The notes under the pieces: generated by a model | Databases searched by the model: none | Seen by the model: only the letters and a program-made list of their open reading frames with translations | Told to the model about the DNA's origin: nothing | From: Closterium sp. NIES-65 | Taxonomy: Eukaryota; Streptophyta; Zygnematophyceae; Desmidiales; Closteriaceae | NCBI GenBank assembly: GCA_948144175.1 | Contig: CANXME010002010.1 | Span: forward strand, 1,364,001-1,428,000 | Direction of reading: 5' to 3' | DNA length: 64,000 bases | In this document: piece by piece, positions 54,714 to 64,000 of the stretch | Position numbering within the stretch: position 1 is the first letter of the stretch | Layout of the letters: the number at the start of each line of letters is the position of its first letter | Position numbers and translations under genes: made by a program

Positions 54714-55390
54714 ACTACCTACCTACCTACCTGCGCCCTAGGGCGCCTCGTTTTTTACGGCCCTCTAAGGCCCCGCGACAAACGACCCGCCCCTTAGCGA
54801 CTTGCGAGCCGCCCCTTAAGGCCCCGTCGGCCCACGCGCTCGCCCCTTACGGCCCCGCGCTCGCTCCTTAGCGACCCTGTCGGCCTCGCGATCGCCCCTA
54901 ACGGCCCCGTCGGCCCCGCGCTCACCTCCCTAGAGGCCCCTTACGGCCCCGTCGGCCCCGCGCTCACCTCCCTAGAGGCCCCTTACGACCCCGCGCTCGC
55001 CCCTAGAGGCCCCGAACGGCCCTGCGCTTGCCCCTAGAGGCCCCTTTACGGCCCCGCGCTTGCCCCTAGAGGCCCCGAACGACCCACGCGCTCGTCCCTA
55101 GCGGCCCCCTACGGCCCCGCACTTGCCCCTCCAGGCCTCGAACGGCCCCGCGCTCGCCCTTAGCAGCCCCTTACGGCCCCGCGCTCGCCCTTAGAGGCCC
55201 CGAACGGCCCCGCGCTCGCCTCTAGAGGCCCCGAACGGCCCGAGACCGCCACAGCCCCTCCTGGACCGAGTTGAGCCGCGCGACCCGAACCGAACCGCCC
55301 AGTCCGAGCCGAGCCGCGCGACCCGAGCCGAGCCGCGCGACCCGAACCGAACCGCTCCGCCCCACCCGAGCCGCGCCGCCCTACCTGAAC
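54714..55390 (+). repeat. GC minisatellite in C6 leader
   Basis: A few CTAC units, then 28-32-bp units of GCCCCGCGCTCGCCCCTAGAG and GGCCCCGAACG, then CCGAGCCGCGCGACC units before gag. Related to the C4 array but with different units and spacing. Confidence 0.88.
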
Positions 55391-55445
55391 CGAGCCACCC
55401 TACTTGCTTTATCCTCCTACTCCTACTGCTACTCCTACTGCTCCT

Positions 55446-56522
55446 ATGGCTAGCCCACAGGTGCTAGTTTTTTATGCTGAGGGCCACCCAGTGAAGTTTG
55501 ATACCTGGCTAGATGACCTGCACCTCTATCTACAGCTCACAGCCAAGGACGACATCTCACTGTACGACCACGCCCTAGGCCATGTCACTGCCCCTGTTGC
55601 TACTGCTGACAGCACTGCCCGCTCACAGTGGCACACTCATGATGCCCACGCTCGCTTCGCTATTCGCAACTCCCTGCCGATAGACGAACGCGAGCACTTT
55701 GGCCAGCACAAGACTGCACAGGCACTGTACACAGCTGTCGTTGCTCGCTACTCCTCACCTGCCTCTGCCGCGCTAGGCCGTCTCTCCCTCCCCTACCTGT
55801 TTCCCAACCTGGCCTTGTTCCACACAGTCGCTGACCTCATCAAGCACCTCCGTACTAGTGAGGCCCGCTTCCGTGCCGCCATGCCCGCTGAGTTCCTTGC
55901 CACGCACCCCCCCCCACTCTGGCTCACTCTCTACCACCTAGTCACCCGCCTCCCTGACACACTGCGTGCTGTCACGGATCACTTCCTAGCTCGCTGCCCC
56001 ACTGAGCTCACCATTGCCCTCCTCGAGAAGGAACTGCTTGCAGCTGAGACTAGCATAGTAGCTGTAGGTGCCTCTCATGGTGACCCCCGTACCCCGTTCT
56101 TTGAGGGGTGTTCTCCTTCCCCCCTTCTTCCCTTTGTCGCCTCTGCTGCTGCTGTCGACCTCCTTGGTGCTGAGAAGGTTGGTACTGCGTTTGCTTCGAG
56201 CGGACGCCGCAGTGGCAAGGGCAAAGGGGGCAAGGGTGGTGGCGGTGACGGCGGGGGAGGCGGTGGTGGGGGCGGTGGCGGCGTTGGGGGTGGTGGCGCG
56301 ACTGGAGGGGCTAGTGGCAAGGGTGGGGGTGGTGGCGGCAGCGGCGGGGGACGTGGCAGGGGCGGAGGCGGTGGTGGGGGTGGCGGTGGACGCGGCGGCG
56401 GCAGGGGTTGGGGTGGTCGAGGAGGTGGCGGCGGCGGTGGTGGTCGTGGAGGCGCTGGCGGTGGCCAGGGCCAGCAGCACACTCCGTCGCCCCAGGAGGT
56501 CCGTGAGTGGTACTCTCAGTAG
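55446..56522 (+). pseudogene. copia C6 gag
   Basis: ATG 55446, MASPQVLVFYAEG, then WLDDLHLYLQL, FGQHKTAQALYTAVVARYS, LTIALLEKELLAAETS and a long Gly-rich tail, with SPQEVREWYS at the end. TAG at 56520-56522 runs into a run of 28 G (56522-56549) where C4 has a short mixed G-rich stretch; the protease frame beyond is shifted. Confidence 0.92.
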
Positions 56523-56549
56523 GGGGGGGGGGGGGGGGGGGGGGGGGGG
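56522..56549 (+). repeat. Poly-G run of 28 bases
   Basis: Uninterrupted G from 56522 to 56549 at the gag/protease boundary of C6. Either a real slippage expansion or an assembly/sequencing artefact. Confidence 0.95.
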
Positions 56550-58206
56550 TGGCTTTAGCTGCACGTACGTCATTCGCACTGGTGACCGCACTAGTCAGCC
56601 CTGTGGGGGACCGCACGCCACACAGCGCTACTTCGCTCGTCTCAACGTCGCTTGGCATGTTCAGTTCCCTCAGGCCACTGAGCTGCCCTGCTGGATTGAT
56701 CTCCTGAAGAAGGGGATTCATATCTATGCCCTAGACTTTGATGCTGTTCTATCTGCTATGTATGTGATGTCTACTAGTGAAGAGGGTGCTGAGTACTTGT
56801 GTGTGCCGCCCGACCCGGGCATTAGGACTAGTGCGTCTCCCGCTCTAGACACTCGCGTGTCTGTTACCCTAGGTGCTGGTGAGGCAGCTGCTCTAGGTGC
56901 TTGTGCGTCTGCCCCCCTTGGTACTGAGTCGACTGCAGCACTGCACACCTTCACATTGGACTCAGGTGCTTCTCGCTGCTTCTTTCATGACCGTACTGCC
57001 CTTGAGCCGCTTGCACGGCCAGTTGCTGTCTCCCTTGCTGACCCCTCTTGGGGTCCAGTCATTGCGACCTCCTCCACTGTCCTTCCCTGTCCTGCGGTCC
57101 CGTCGGTCACACTGTCAGGTCTCCACCTCCCCTCGTTCTCTACAAACCTGGTGGCAGGATGTGCGCTCCAGGACGGGGGTGTTCACCAGTTCACCCCTGC
57201 CTACAAGCGCGTGACACACTGCACGTGTGCTTGTACGGGCCGTCACTTGGCTACCTTCACTCGGCAGCCGGGGTCGGACCTGTACACACTGACCACTCAG
57301 TCCCCTCAGGTCGCTGCGTCTGCATCTGCGTCCGCGTCAGGTCAGCTGTCGGCCCCCTGCTCATGTCGCTCTCTGGCACAGGAGACTGTCCTCTGGCACC
57401 ACCGCCTTGGCCACTCGTCTGTGCAGCGGCTTCATGCCATGCCACTTGTCTCTGGCCTTCCTAGGGTCCTTCCTCCCCTCCCTCCCTCACCTGCTCCTCC
57501 CTATCTTCCCTGTGTTGAGGGACGGCAGCGCACCGCTCCTCACTCCTCCTCGTTTCCCCCGACGACTGCTCCCTTGCAGACGCTCCACATGGATGTGTGG
57601 GGCCCAGCTCGCGTCCGTGGTCAGGGTCAGGAGAGGTACTTCTTGATAGTTGTTGACGACTACTCGCGCTACACCTCGGTCTTCCCCTTGCGCACCAAGG
57701 GTGAGGTCCCTGATGTCTTGATCCCTTGGATCCGCAGAGCCCGTCTCCAGCTCAGCAAGCGTTTCCACTCGGACTTTCCTGTCCTGCGCTTGCTCTCTGA
57801 CAAAGGTGGCGAGTTCTCCTCCGACCTCTTGGCAGCCTACTATGCTGAGCACGGCATTAAGCAGTCGTTCACGCTTCCGGCCTCTCCACAGCATAATGGG
57901 GTTGCGGAGCGCCGCATTGGCCTGGTCATGGAGGTCGCCCGTACCTCCTTGATCCATGCGGCTGCCCCCCACTTTCTGTGGCCATTTGCGGTCCGGTATG
58001 CTCCGCATCAGCTCAACCTCTGGCCCCGTGTCTCCTTGCCGGAGACCTCGCCCACACTGTTGTGGACGGGGGAGGTTGGCGATGCGTTGCGTTTCCGGGT
58101 CTGGGGATCTCGAGCTTTTGTCCGCGATACGTCTGCAGACAAGCTCTCCTCCCGTGCTGTTCACTGCGTCTTCCTCGGCTTTGTCTCGGACGCGCCTAGT
58201 TGGTAG
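56550..58206 (+). pseudogene. copia C6 protease and integrase
   Basis: One open frame: zinc-like CGGPHATQRY (last Cys lost), protease LDSGASRCFFHD, integrase zinc motif WHHRLGHSS with LPCVEG, and the core with Asp (HMDVWGP), Asp (LLSDKGGEF) and Glu (NGVAERRIG), then GSRAFVRDTSADKLS. It ends at TAG 58204-58206, then joins, after about 45 bases, to sequence that normally lies hundreds of bases downstream, so the repeat linker is deleted. Confidence 0.92.
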
Positions 58207-58233
58207 TTTTAACACGCCACCTCGCGCCGAGTC

Positions 58234-60536
58234 TTGCCCTCTGAGGACCCTGGCGCTGGTGCCTCTGCTGGTTCTGGAGTTGCTGCACGGCCGCGGCCGT
58301 ACTTCGTTCCGCTCCTTCAACAGGTTCTTGGTCTGCTCCCTCCTCCGTGTCCTCCTCACTCCTTAGGGTGTCCCCGGTTTGTCCAGCTGAAGTCGCAGCT
58401 ACCGTCTGCCTCCTCTCTCCCTGGTCCTACTCCTGACACTGGTTCAACTGGAGGTCTTACTGAGCGTCGTGAGCCTGAGTCTCGTCCTGCGTCACCTGAG
58501 TCTCATGGTGCGTCGCCTGTCCTAGCTACTCTCACTGGTAGTCGTGTCCCGCGTCAGCGTCTTCCTGCTGTCCCCGGCACTCACCGGATGGCGCTTCGTC
58601 CCTTCACTACTCCACAGCGTGTCCCACTACCGTCTCCTCCTACGTCCTCTCTTCCTGCTCTTGCTGACCCGGGGTCAGACTCCCTTCGTGCTGCTAGTCC
58701 TAATGTCACGGGTCTCCTGGCTACTGTTCTCATTCACTCTTCCTTTGAGTCCAGTGTTGCGTCTACCTTAGTTGCTGAGCTTGTCGACTTTGCTGCCACC
58801 TGTCGTCTAGACTACCCCGCTAGCCTAGTTGCTGAGTCTGAGTCTGTCTTTCCTCCGTCCGTCGGGGGTGAGTGTTCTCTTGGCACTGACGTCCTTGAGG
58901 ACAAGCAGGAGGAGTTTGAGTGCTTTGCTGCAGCTTTGCCCCATCTCGTGTCCATGCTTGTTGCCCCTAAGGGAGACCCAGATGCACTAGACATCCCGAC
59001 CCCACGCTCTGACGCAGAGGCGATGGCCGGTCCCTACTCCTCTCAGTGGCAGACAGCCATGGACATAGAGATGGCTTCTTGGAAGTCCACAGGCACCTAC
59101 GTCGACGAGGTTCCCCCGCCTGGGGCGAACATCGTCAGTGGCATGTGGATTTTCAAGGTGAAGCGGCCGCCGGGCTCTCCGCCTGTCTTCAAGGCGCGTT
59201 ACGTTGCACGAGGCTTCAGTCAGCGAGAGGGAGTTGACTTCTTCCAGACCTTCTCCCCGACCCCGAAGATGACCACTCTTCGAGTTCTGCTGCACGTCGC
59301 CGCGCAGCGTGACTACGAGCTCCACTCTCTTAACTTCAGCACTGCTTTCCTACAGGGCAGCCTGCACGAAGAGATCTGGTTGCGCCGTCCACCTGGCTTC
59401 ACTCGGTCGTTCCCTCCTGGTACCCAGTGGAGCCTCCGACAGCTTGTCTACGGTCTCCGCCAGGCGCCAAGTGAGTGGCACGACACACAGAGGACTACAG
59501 TTGCGGCTCTTGGGTTTGCGCCTTCTTTTGTTGACCCGTCGCTGTTTCTACGCACCGACACCTCACTACCGCCGTTCTACATCCTCGTGTACGTTGACGA
59601 CTTGGTCTTTGCCACTGCAGACACTGCGGCACTCGCCCACGTGAATTTCGAGCTGCAGAAGAGACACACGTACACAGATCTGGGTGAAGTGACAAGCTAT
59701 CTTGGCTTGCGGGTCACCTGGGACATAGCAGGCCGCACCATCACCTTGACTAAGTCACACATGGTGCAGCAGGTCCTTCGGCGCTTCCGCTTCACGTACT
59801 CCTCTCCTCAGCCCACTCCTCTGCCTACCGGTCACTCACTCTCAGCTCTTCCTTCGGATGAGTCCGTAGAGCCGAGTGGCCCGTAGGCAGAGCTTGTGGG
59901 TTGCCTCATGTACCTGATGACCTGCACTCGACTTGGCCTTGCATACCCTCTTAGCATTCTTGCACACTATGTCGCTCCCGGCCGTCACCGGAAGGAGCAC
60001 ATGGATGCAGCTAAGAGGGTGTTGCACTAGGGCGAGACCCAGTTGTTCTCACTTGGCACTCAGACGCTTCTTGGGCAGACGACCAGGCTACTCAACGGTC
60101 GTCTTTGGGTTACACCTTCAGTCTTGGCTCTGGTTCAGTTTCTTGGCGTTCTACTCGTTCTTCTTCTGTTCTCTGCTCCAGTTGTGAGGCTGAGATCTAT
60201 GCCACAGCCATGGCGGCCCAGGAGCTACGCTGGCTCACCTGCTTGCTGACCGACCTTGGAGAGCAGCCTCGTTCTCCTCCAGTGCTATACGTCGACAACA
60301 AGGCAGCCATTGCCTTGTGTGAGGAGCACAGACTGGAGCACAGAACGAAGCACATTGCTCTCCGCTACTTCCTTGCTCGAGAGCTGCAGCAGCGTGGTCA
60401 GCTTCGACTGTGTTACGTGGCCTCTGAGGCCAACACTGCTGATGTGTTCACCAAGGCGCTTCAGCCTTGTGACCATCAGCGATTTTGCACTCTTCTAGGC
60501 CTTGTGCCTACTGGACCTCACTTGCTTACTTCATGA
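58234..60536 (+). pseudogene. copia C6 RT and RNase H
   Basis: Pre-RT linker, then RT (MWIFKVKRPPG, FSTAFLQGSLHEEIW, VYGLRQAPSEW, intact VYVDDLVFA) in one frame to TAG at 59884-59886. RNase H has a deletion near 60028 that removes the LCSTSGMGL region and shifts frame. The remaining domain (60105-60536) keeps SSCEAEIYA, YVDNKAAIAL and ANTADVFTKAL. Confidence 0.92.
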
Positions 60537-60771
60537 GTCCTTCTGTACTGTGATCTCTATATCTATATACGTGCATGTTTACTCTTGCTAGGTTGTGATC
60601 ATTGTACCTCTTGTTCTATTATAAACCTGCATGTGAACTGGTCTTGTGACCACTTGCTTGTGCTCGGAATTTGTGTGGTATCCTTGAGATCCACCCTGAG
60701 CTTGCTTTGCCTTGCTTTGCCTTGACTGGTCTTGTGAACCCTAGGTCTCCCCCTTTTCGCCTATGGGGGTG

Positions 60772-60902
60772 TGTCAAACATTATCTATGTTGTGCTTGTT
60801 TAGGCTACAGTGGGTTAGCCTATAGGGGTACACAATTCTAGGGTTAGGTACTTGTACTGTTTTCATTGTTAGTTCAACCATTCTTGTTCGTTCATTTCAA
60901 CA
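60772..60902 (+). repeat. 3' LTR of copia C6 (131 bp)
   Basis: Follows CTATGGGGGTG, ends TTTCAACA, then the TAAAG duplication and resumed gypsy sequence. Confidence 0.94.
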
Positions 60903-60907
60903 TAAAG

Positions 60908-62631
60908 GAGGTCTTAGAGCAATACAAGGATATAATGCCCGACGACCTACCCACAGACGTACCTCCAGCACGCACCCACGAGCACGAGATCGTGGAGGAA
61001 CCAGGTGCGAAACCAGTCTCACGTGCGCCATACCGAATGAGTCCGACCGAACTGACAGACATGAAAAAAACAGATAGAGTTTTTACTGGACAGACAACTG
61101 ATCCGCCCATCCACCTCTCCATACGATGCACCAGTTCTCTTCACTCCAAAACCACACGGCAGTTTACGGATGTGCATCAACTACCGCGCACTGAACAAAT
61201 AGACAGTTAAAAATAAATACCCCATTCCGCGCATCGACAATTTACTGGACCAACTGCGTGGTGCAACAGTCTTCTCGAAGTAGGACCTACGATCGGGTTA
61301 CTGGCATATCAAGATGGCCGACAACTCGATCCACAAGACGGCGTTCCGTACCAGATACGGCTCCTATGAGTACTTGGTGATGCCGTTCGGACTCTGCAAC
61401 GCACCAGCAATGTTTCAGGCGGAGATGAATCATATCCTACGGCCCTTGTTTGACGAGTGCGGGGTGGTGTACCTGGACGACATTCTCATCTACTCCAAGA
61501 ACATAAAGGAGCATGTGGAGCATTTGCGAAGGTGTTCCACATCCAGTGGAAAAACAAGTTCTTCGTGAAGCTGTCGAAGAGCGACTTCGCCCTGAAGAAG
61601 GTGCAGTTTCTCGGGCACATGGTGAGTGCCGAGGGCGTACACCTGGACCCGCGAAAAATCGAAGCCGTCTAGAAATGGAAAGTTCCGGAGAACGTGAAGG
61701 AGCTGCAGCAGTTCCTAGGCTTTGCCAACTACTACAACAGGTTTGTGTCGCAGTACGCTAAGATAGCAGCGCCGCTGACCGACCTACTGAAAAATGATAC
61801 GCCCTACAAATGGGATACTCCTCATCAGCAAGCCATGGAGAAGCTACAGACACCACGACTACAGCGGCAGTACTCATCCTACCGGATCCAGACAAGGACT
61901 ACGTGGTGGAAGCAGACGCTAGTGACCAGGCAGTCGGAGAAGTACTGATGCAGGATCACGGACGCAGTTTGCAGCCCATCGCGTACCTCAGTAAGAAGCT
62001 ACACGGAGCAGAACTGAACTACCCCATCCATGACAAGGAAGCCTTAGCGATAGTCATAGCCTTCAAGGCGTGGAGGTGTTACCTAGAGAGAGCCAAGACT
62101 ACAGTCTATACTGACCACTGCAGTCTCAAATACCTGAAGTCGCAACCGACGCTCTCACGACGACAGGTGCGTCGGGTGGACTTCCTGGAAACTCATTTCC
62201 ACTACGACATCATCTACAAGCCCGGGCTACACAACAAAGCAAACGCATTGAACCGCCCCGGACATGTAGCAGGCATCCAGCTCGACGGAATGAACCCTCT
62301 ACTCAAGGGTCTATTCCAACGTGGGTACTCCATGGACGTAGAGATCGCTAGAGCACAGACTAAGAAGCTGTTACGGTGGGAGAAAAACCTAGCGGTAAGG
62401 AAGGGTTCAGGAAAGATTTGGGTACCGAATTATGCCCCGCTACGGCAGATCCTATTGGAGGAGTTTCACAACATACCATATGCGGGACATTTCGGGAGCA
62501 ACAAGACGTTAGCAGGGATAGTGAAGTATTACTACTGGCACGGGATGGCAGCAGACGTGCAGCAGTTCGTCACCTCTAGCAACACGTGCCAGCGGATGAA
62601 GAGTAGCAAGCAGAAAAAAGCAGGGTTACTT
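60908..62631 (+). pseudogene. gypsy RT, RNase H and integrase zinc region
   Basis: RT opens with the pre-RT motif PYRMSPTEL, then a frame change in a run of A (about 61063-61069), TAG at 61200-61202 and 61281-61283, and the palm with [11 protein letters not shown] and [12 protein letters not shown] (catalytic Asp pair intact). A frame change near 61530, [22 protein letters not shown] at 61670-61672 and [15 protein letters not shown] follow. RNase H (from about 61860) has [23 protein letters not shown] and YTDHCSLKYL. The integrase zinc region reads PYAGHFGSNKT ... NTCQRMK. It is interrupted at 62631 by the miniature element. Confidence 0.9.
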
Positions 62632-62975
62632 TGTCAGAATCCCAACCACTAGACCATTGGGATAAAAGGGCTTGTTAAATAACGGGTTAGTGCGCCCATA
62701 ACCCCCCAGGCCAACGTGCCTGTAACCCTTCCGTAGGATCAATCGGGGATCACCAGTGGACCTCTGACACCCCCCCGCACTAGGATGGCCGAAGTGCGTA
62801 CACCGGGATTCGAACGCGAGACCTTCGCTCTGATACCATGTCAGAATCCCAACCACTAGACCATTGGGGTAAAAGGGCTTGTTAAGTAGCGGGTCAGTGC
62901 GCCCATAACCTCCCAGGCCAACGTGCATTAACCCTTCCCTAGGATCAATCGGGGATCACCAGTGGACCTTTCACA
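62632..62975 (-). mobile_element. Miniature LTR element (344 bp, SMART/TRIM-like)
   Basis: Two direct repeats of 138 bp (62632-62769) and 137 bp (62839-62975) flank only 69 bp. In element sense (minus) the order is 5' LTR (TGTGAAAGGTCC...GGGATTCTGACA), primer site TGGTATCAGAGC (complement of 62827-62838), 57 bases, G-rich tract GCGGGGGGGTG, 3' LTR. The target duplication TACTT is perfect (62627-62631 and 62976-62980). No coding capacity. Copia-like in ends, primer site and 5-bp duplication, but the LTRs are unlike the other families here. Confidence 0.93.
62805..62863 (-). promoter_or_regulatory. tRNA-like A box / anticodon-arm / B box across LTR and primer site
   Basis: Read on the minus strand: TGGTCTAGTGG (62863-62853) resembles a tRNA A box. 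Then TCTGA-CATGGTA-TCAGA (62845-62829) forms a perfect 5-bp stem with 7-base loop like an anticodon arm and includes the primer site. GTTCGAATCCC (62815-62805) fits the B box. Spacing of 48 bases is tRNA-like. No acceptor stem is seen, so it is not a working tRNA gene; it may act as an internal Pol III promoter or derive from a tRNA. Confidence 0.55.
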
Positions 62976-62980
62976 TACTT

Positions 62981-63517
62981 CAGCCTCTACCCGTACCAAA
63001 GCAGCCATGGCAGGTCGTTAGCCTCGACTTCATAACAAGACTTCCTTCGACCTCACAAGGACATGATTCCATCCTCGTGGTGATCGATAAGTTCTCCAAA
63101 ATGGGTCATTTCATGCCGACCAACGCCATAGCTAAAGCTGTAGCAACTACTCGCCTCTTCTTCGACCGCATCATCACCATCCACGGCATCCCCGCTACAC
63201 TCATCTTAGACAGAGACCCAAAATTCACCAATAGGTTCTGGAAGGAGCTCATGGGACTGGTGGGGACAAAGCTTGCAATGTCTTCAGCATACCACCCCCA
63301 GACTGACGGACAGACAGAGCGACTCAATCAAGTGGTTGAACAGTTACTACGCACAGCTTGCAAGGACGACGTCAGCCACTGCAACACACAGTTACCGACC
63401 CTAGAGCTCGCTTACAACAACGCCTCACATGCGGCCACAAGGAAAACTCCTTTCTTCCTGTGTTACGGACGGGAACCACTCACCCCACAGCAGCCAACTA
63501 CACCGGCACACGTCTAA
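62981..63517 (+). pseudogene. gypsy integrase catalytic core
   Basis: Resumes after the miniature element. The core has Asp in VVSLDFITRLP, Asp in ILDRDPKFT and Glu in HPQTDGQTERLNQ, then ELAYNNASHAATRKTPF, all family landmarks. The triad is intact. The frame ends at TAA 63515-63517 and further stops follow. Confidence 0.92.
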
Positions 63518-64000
63518 GCCGCAGATGACTTCGTCACCACCATGCAAAAGCTATGGTAAAAGACTCTGCGACGTCTCACCATGATGCAGAACTCCCCGAA
63601 TCAGTATGCTGATCGTCAACGACGGGATCCCTCAATAGCAGTCGGAGATCAGGTGCTTCTTGACACACGCAACTTGAACCTGTCTCACCTCCCATCCAAA
63701 CTCCGGCCTCGAATCTGTGGTCCTTTTCTCGTTGAGGCACAGGTGACACCAGTTACATTCCGCTTGCGCTTACCTACTACTTGGAAGCTTCACAATGCTT
63801 CCATGTGCAACTAATGAAACCCTGCAAGGACCCCAACCAACAGTTCCAGGGACGGCAGCTACCACCACCTCCACCTGTTCTTGTGCAGGATGAACCCGAG
63901 TACGAGATTGAGCGCGTTCTCTCTCATCGGTGCCGTGGCGGCAAGACCCTCGAGTTCCCGATACGCTGGAAGGGATACGACCCCGCTGAGGACAGTTGGG
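63518..64000 (+). pseudogene. gypsy integrase C-terminus and chromodomain (cut by window end)
   Basis: A GPY/F-like segment (VGDQVLLDTRNLNL, LRPRICGPFLV, RLRLPTTWKLHN) lies in 63581-63814, which ends at TAA. In another frame a linker with PPPPPPV leads to a chromodomain beginning EYEIERVLSHR and continuing FPIRWKGYDPAEDSW at the window edge. The aromatic residues of the methyl-lysine cage (Y, W) are visible. A frame change near 63810 separates the two parts. Confidence 0.88.

Larger units (their letters stand above)
54535..60902 (+). mobile_element. Ty1/copia element C6 in gypsy pol
   Basis: LTRs 54535-54666 (132 bp) and 60772-60902 (131 bp). Perfect target duplication TAAAG at 54530-54534 and 60903-60907. 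Primer site TGGTATAGAGCAGG at 54667. Hairpin GTCCT-TCCT-AGGAT at 54680-54693, one pair being G-T. All coding domains are represented, but the integrase-RT linker and part of RNase H are deleted. Confidence 0.95.
36341..64000 (+). mobile_element. Ty3/gypsy chromovirus hosting five nested insertions
   Basis: One degenerate gypsy element seen in pieces: 5' LTR 36341-36702, primer site, gag (36863-37247, 50627-50801, 53076-53305), protease (53978-54534), RT, RNase H and integrase zinc region (60908-62631), integrase core and chromodomain (62981-64000, running off the window). Between the pieces lie copia C3 (with C4 inside), C5, C6 and a 344-bp miniature element. Gene order PR-RT-RH-IN plus a C-terminal chromodomain defines the chromovirus lineage, whose chromodomain is thought to direct integration to particular chromatin. 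Confidence 0.92.

Noticed and set aside
62790..62880. Functional tRNA gene
   Set aside because: A box, anticodon-like arm and B box are present, but no acceptor stem pairing and no standard anticodon loop (no T before the putative anticodon); the sequence spans an LTR/primer-site junction.

Overview
This is repeat-dominated nuclear DNA of a photosynthetic eukaryote. Three spliced host genes with short introns sit between dense nested LTR retrotransposons. The gene set (a plant-type monoacylglycerol lipase/esterase, a GT8-like glycosyltransferase, a CCR4-NOT CAF40/CNOT9 homologue), tRNA-iMet-type primer sites, a chromodomain Ty3/gypsy element and many Ty1/copia copies suggest a streptophyte alga or early land plant. 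That placement is inference from gene content only.

Layout. 1-1522: 3' end of a copia element with a dead RT motif. 1523-6596: old repeat debris holding a 458-bp inverted-repeat element (3467-3924) that was hit by a 1568-bp non-autonomous LTR element (3925-5492). 6597-14894: a complete but degenerate copia element with 444-bp LTRs, split by two further non-autonomous elements (7770-8588 and 12367-13710). 15037 onward: remnant LTR of an older element. 15450-30560: the gene island, with a possible unknown protein (17548-19134, +), an 11-exon serine hydrolase (19973-22501, -), a 4-exon GT8-like gene (24618-27495, +) and a 10-exon CAF40/CNOT9 homologue (27904-29586, -). 30560-35752: a deleted copia copy and an adjoining non-autonomous internal region. 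36341-64000: one Ty3/gypsy chromovirus that runs off the window, hosting copia copies at 37248-50626 (itself hosting 42964-50203), 50802-53075 and 54535-60902, and a 344-bp miniature LTR element at 62632-62975.

Insertion order is readable because four insertions keep perfect 5-bp target duplications and paired LTRs of equal or near-equal length (CCCAC, TCCTC, CTTCA, TAAAG), the 344-bp element keeps TACTT, and GAGGT flanks an element that lacks its 3' LTR. The autonomous copia family (131-135 bp LTRs) and the non-autonomous elements (124-144 bp LTRs) share LTR layout, primer site, 3' UTR/polypurine region and a hairpin just after the primer site, so the small elements are probably mobilised by the copia family.

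Most notable signals: (i) a hairpin beside the primer site, in seven copies, whose stem changes by compensating substitutions; (ii) a GC-rich minisatellite, different in every copy, always between primer site and gag; (iii) a 344-bp LTR element whose LTR/primer-site junction looks like part of a tRNA with A and B boxes; (iv) a copia copy whose RT was replaced by an antisense piece of non-autonomous element; (v) a strongly diverged CAF40 homologue with a GC-AG intron. Exon structures were derived by reading splice sites and checking frame by hand; no alignment or RNA evidence was available.
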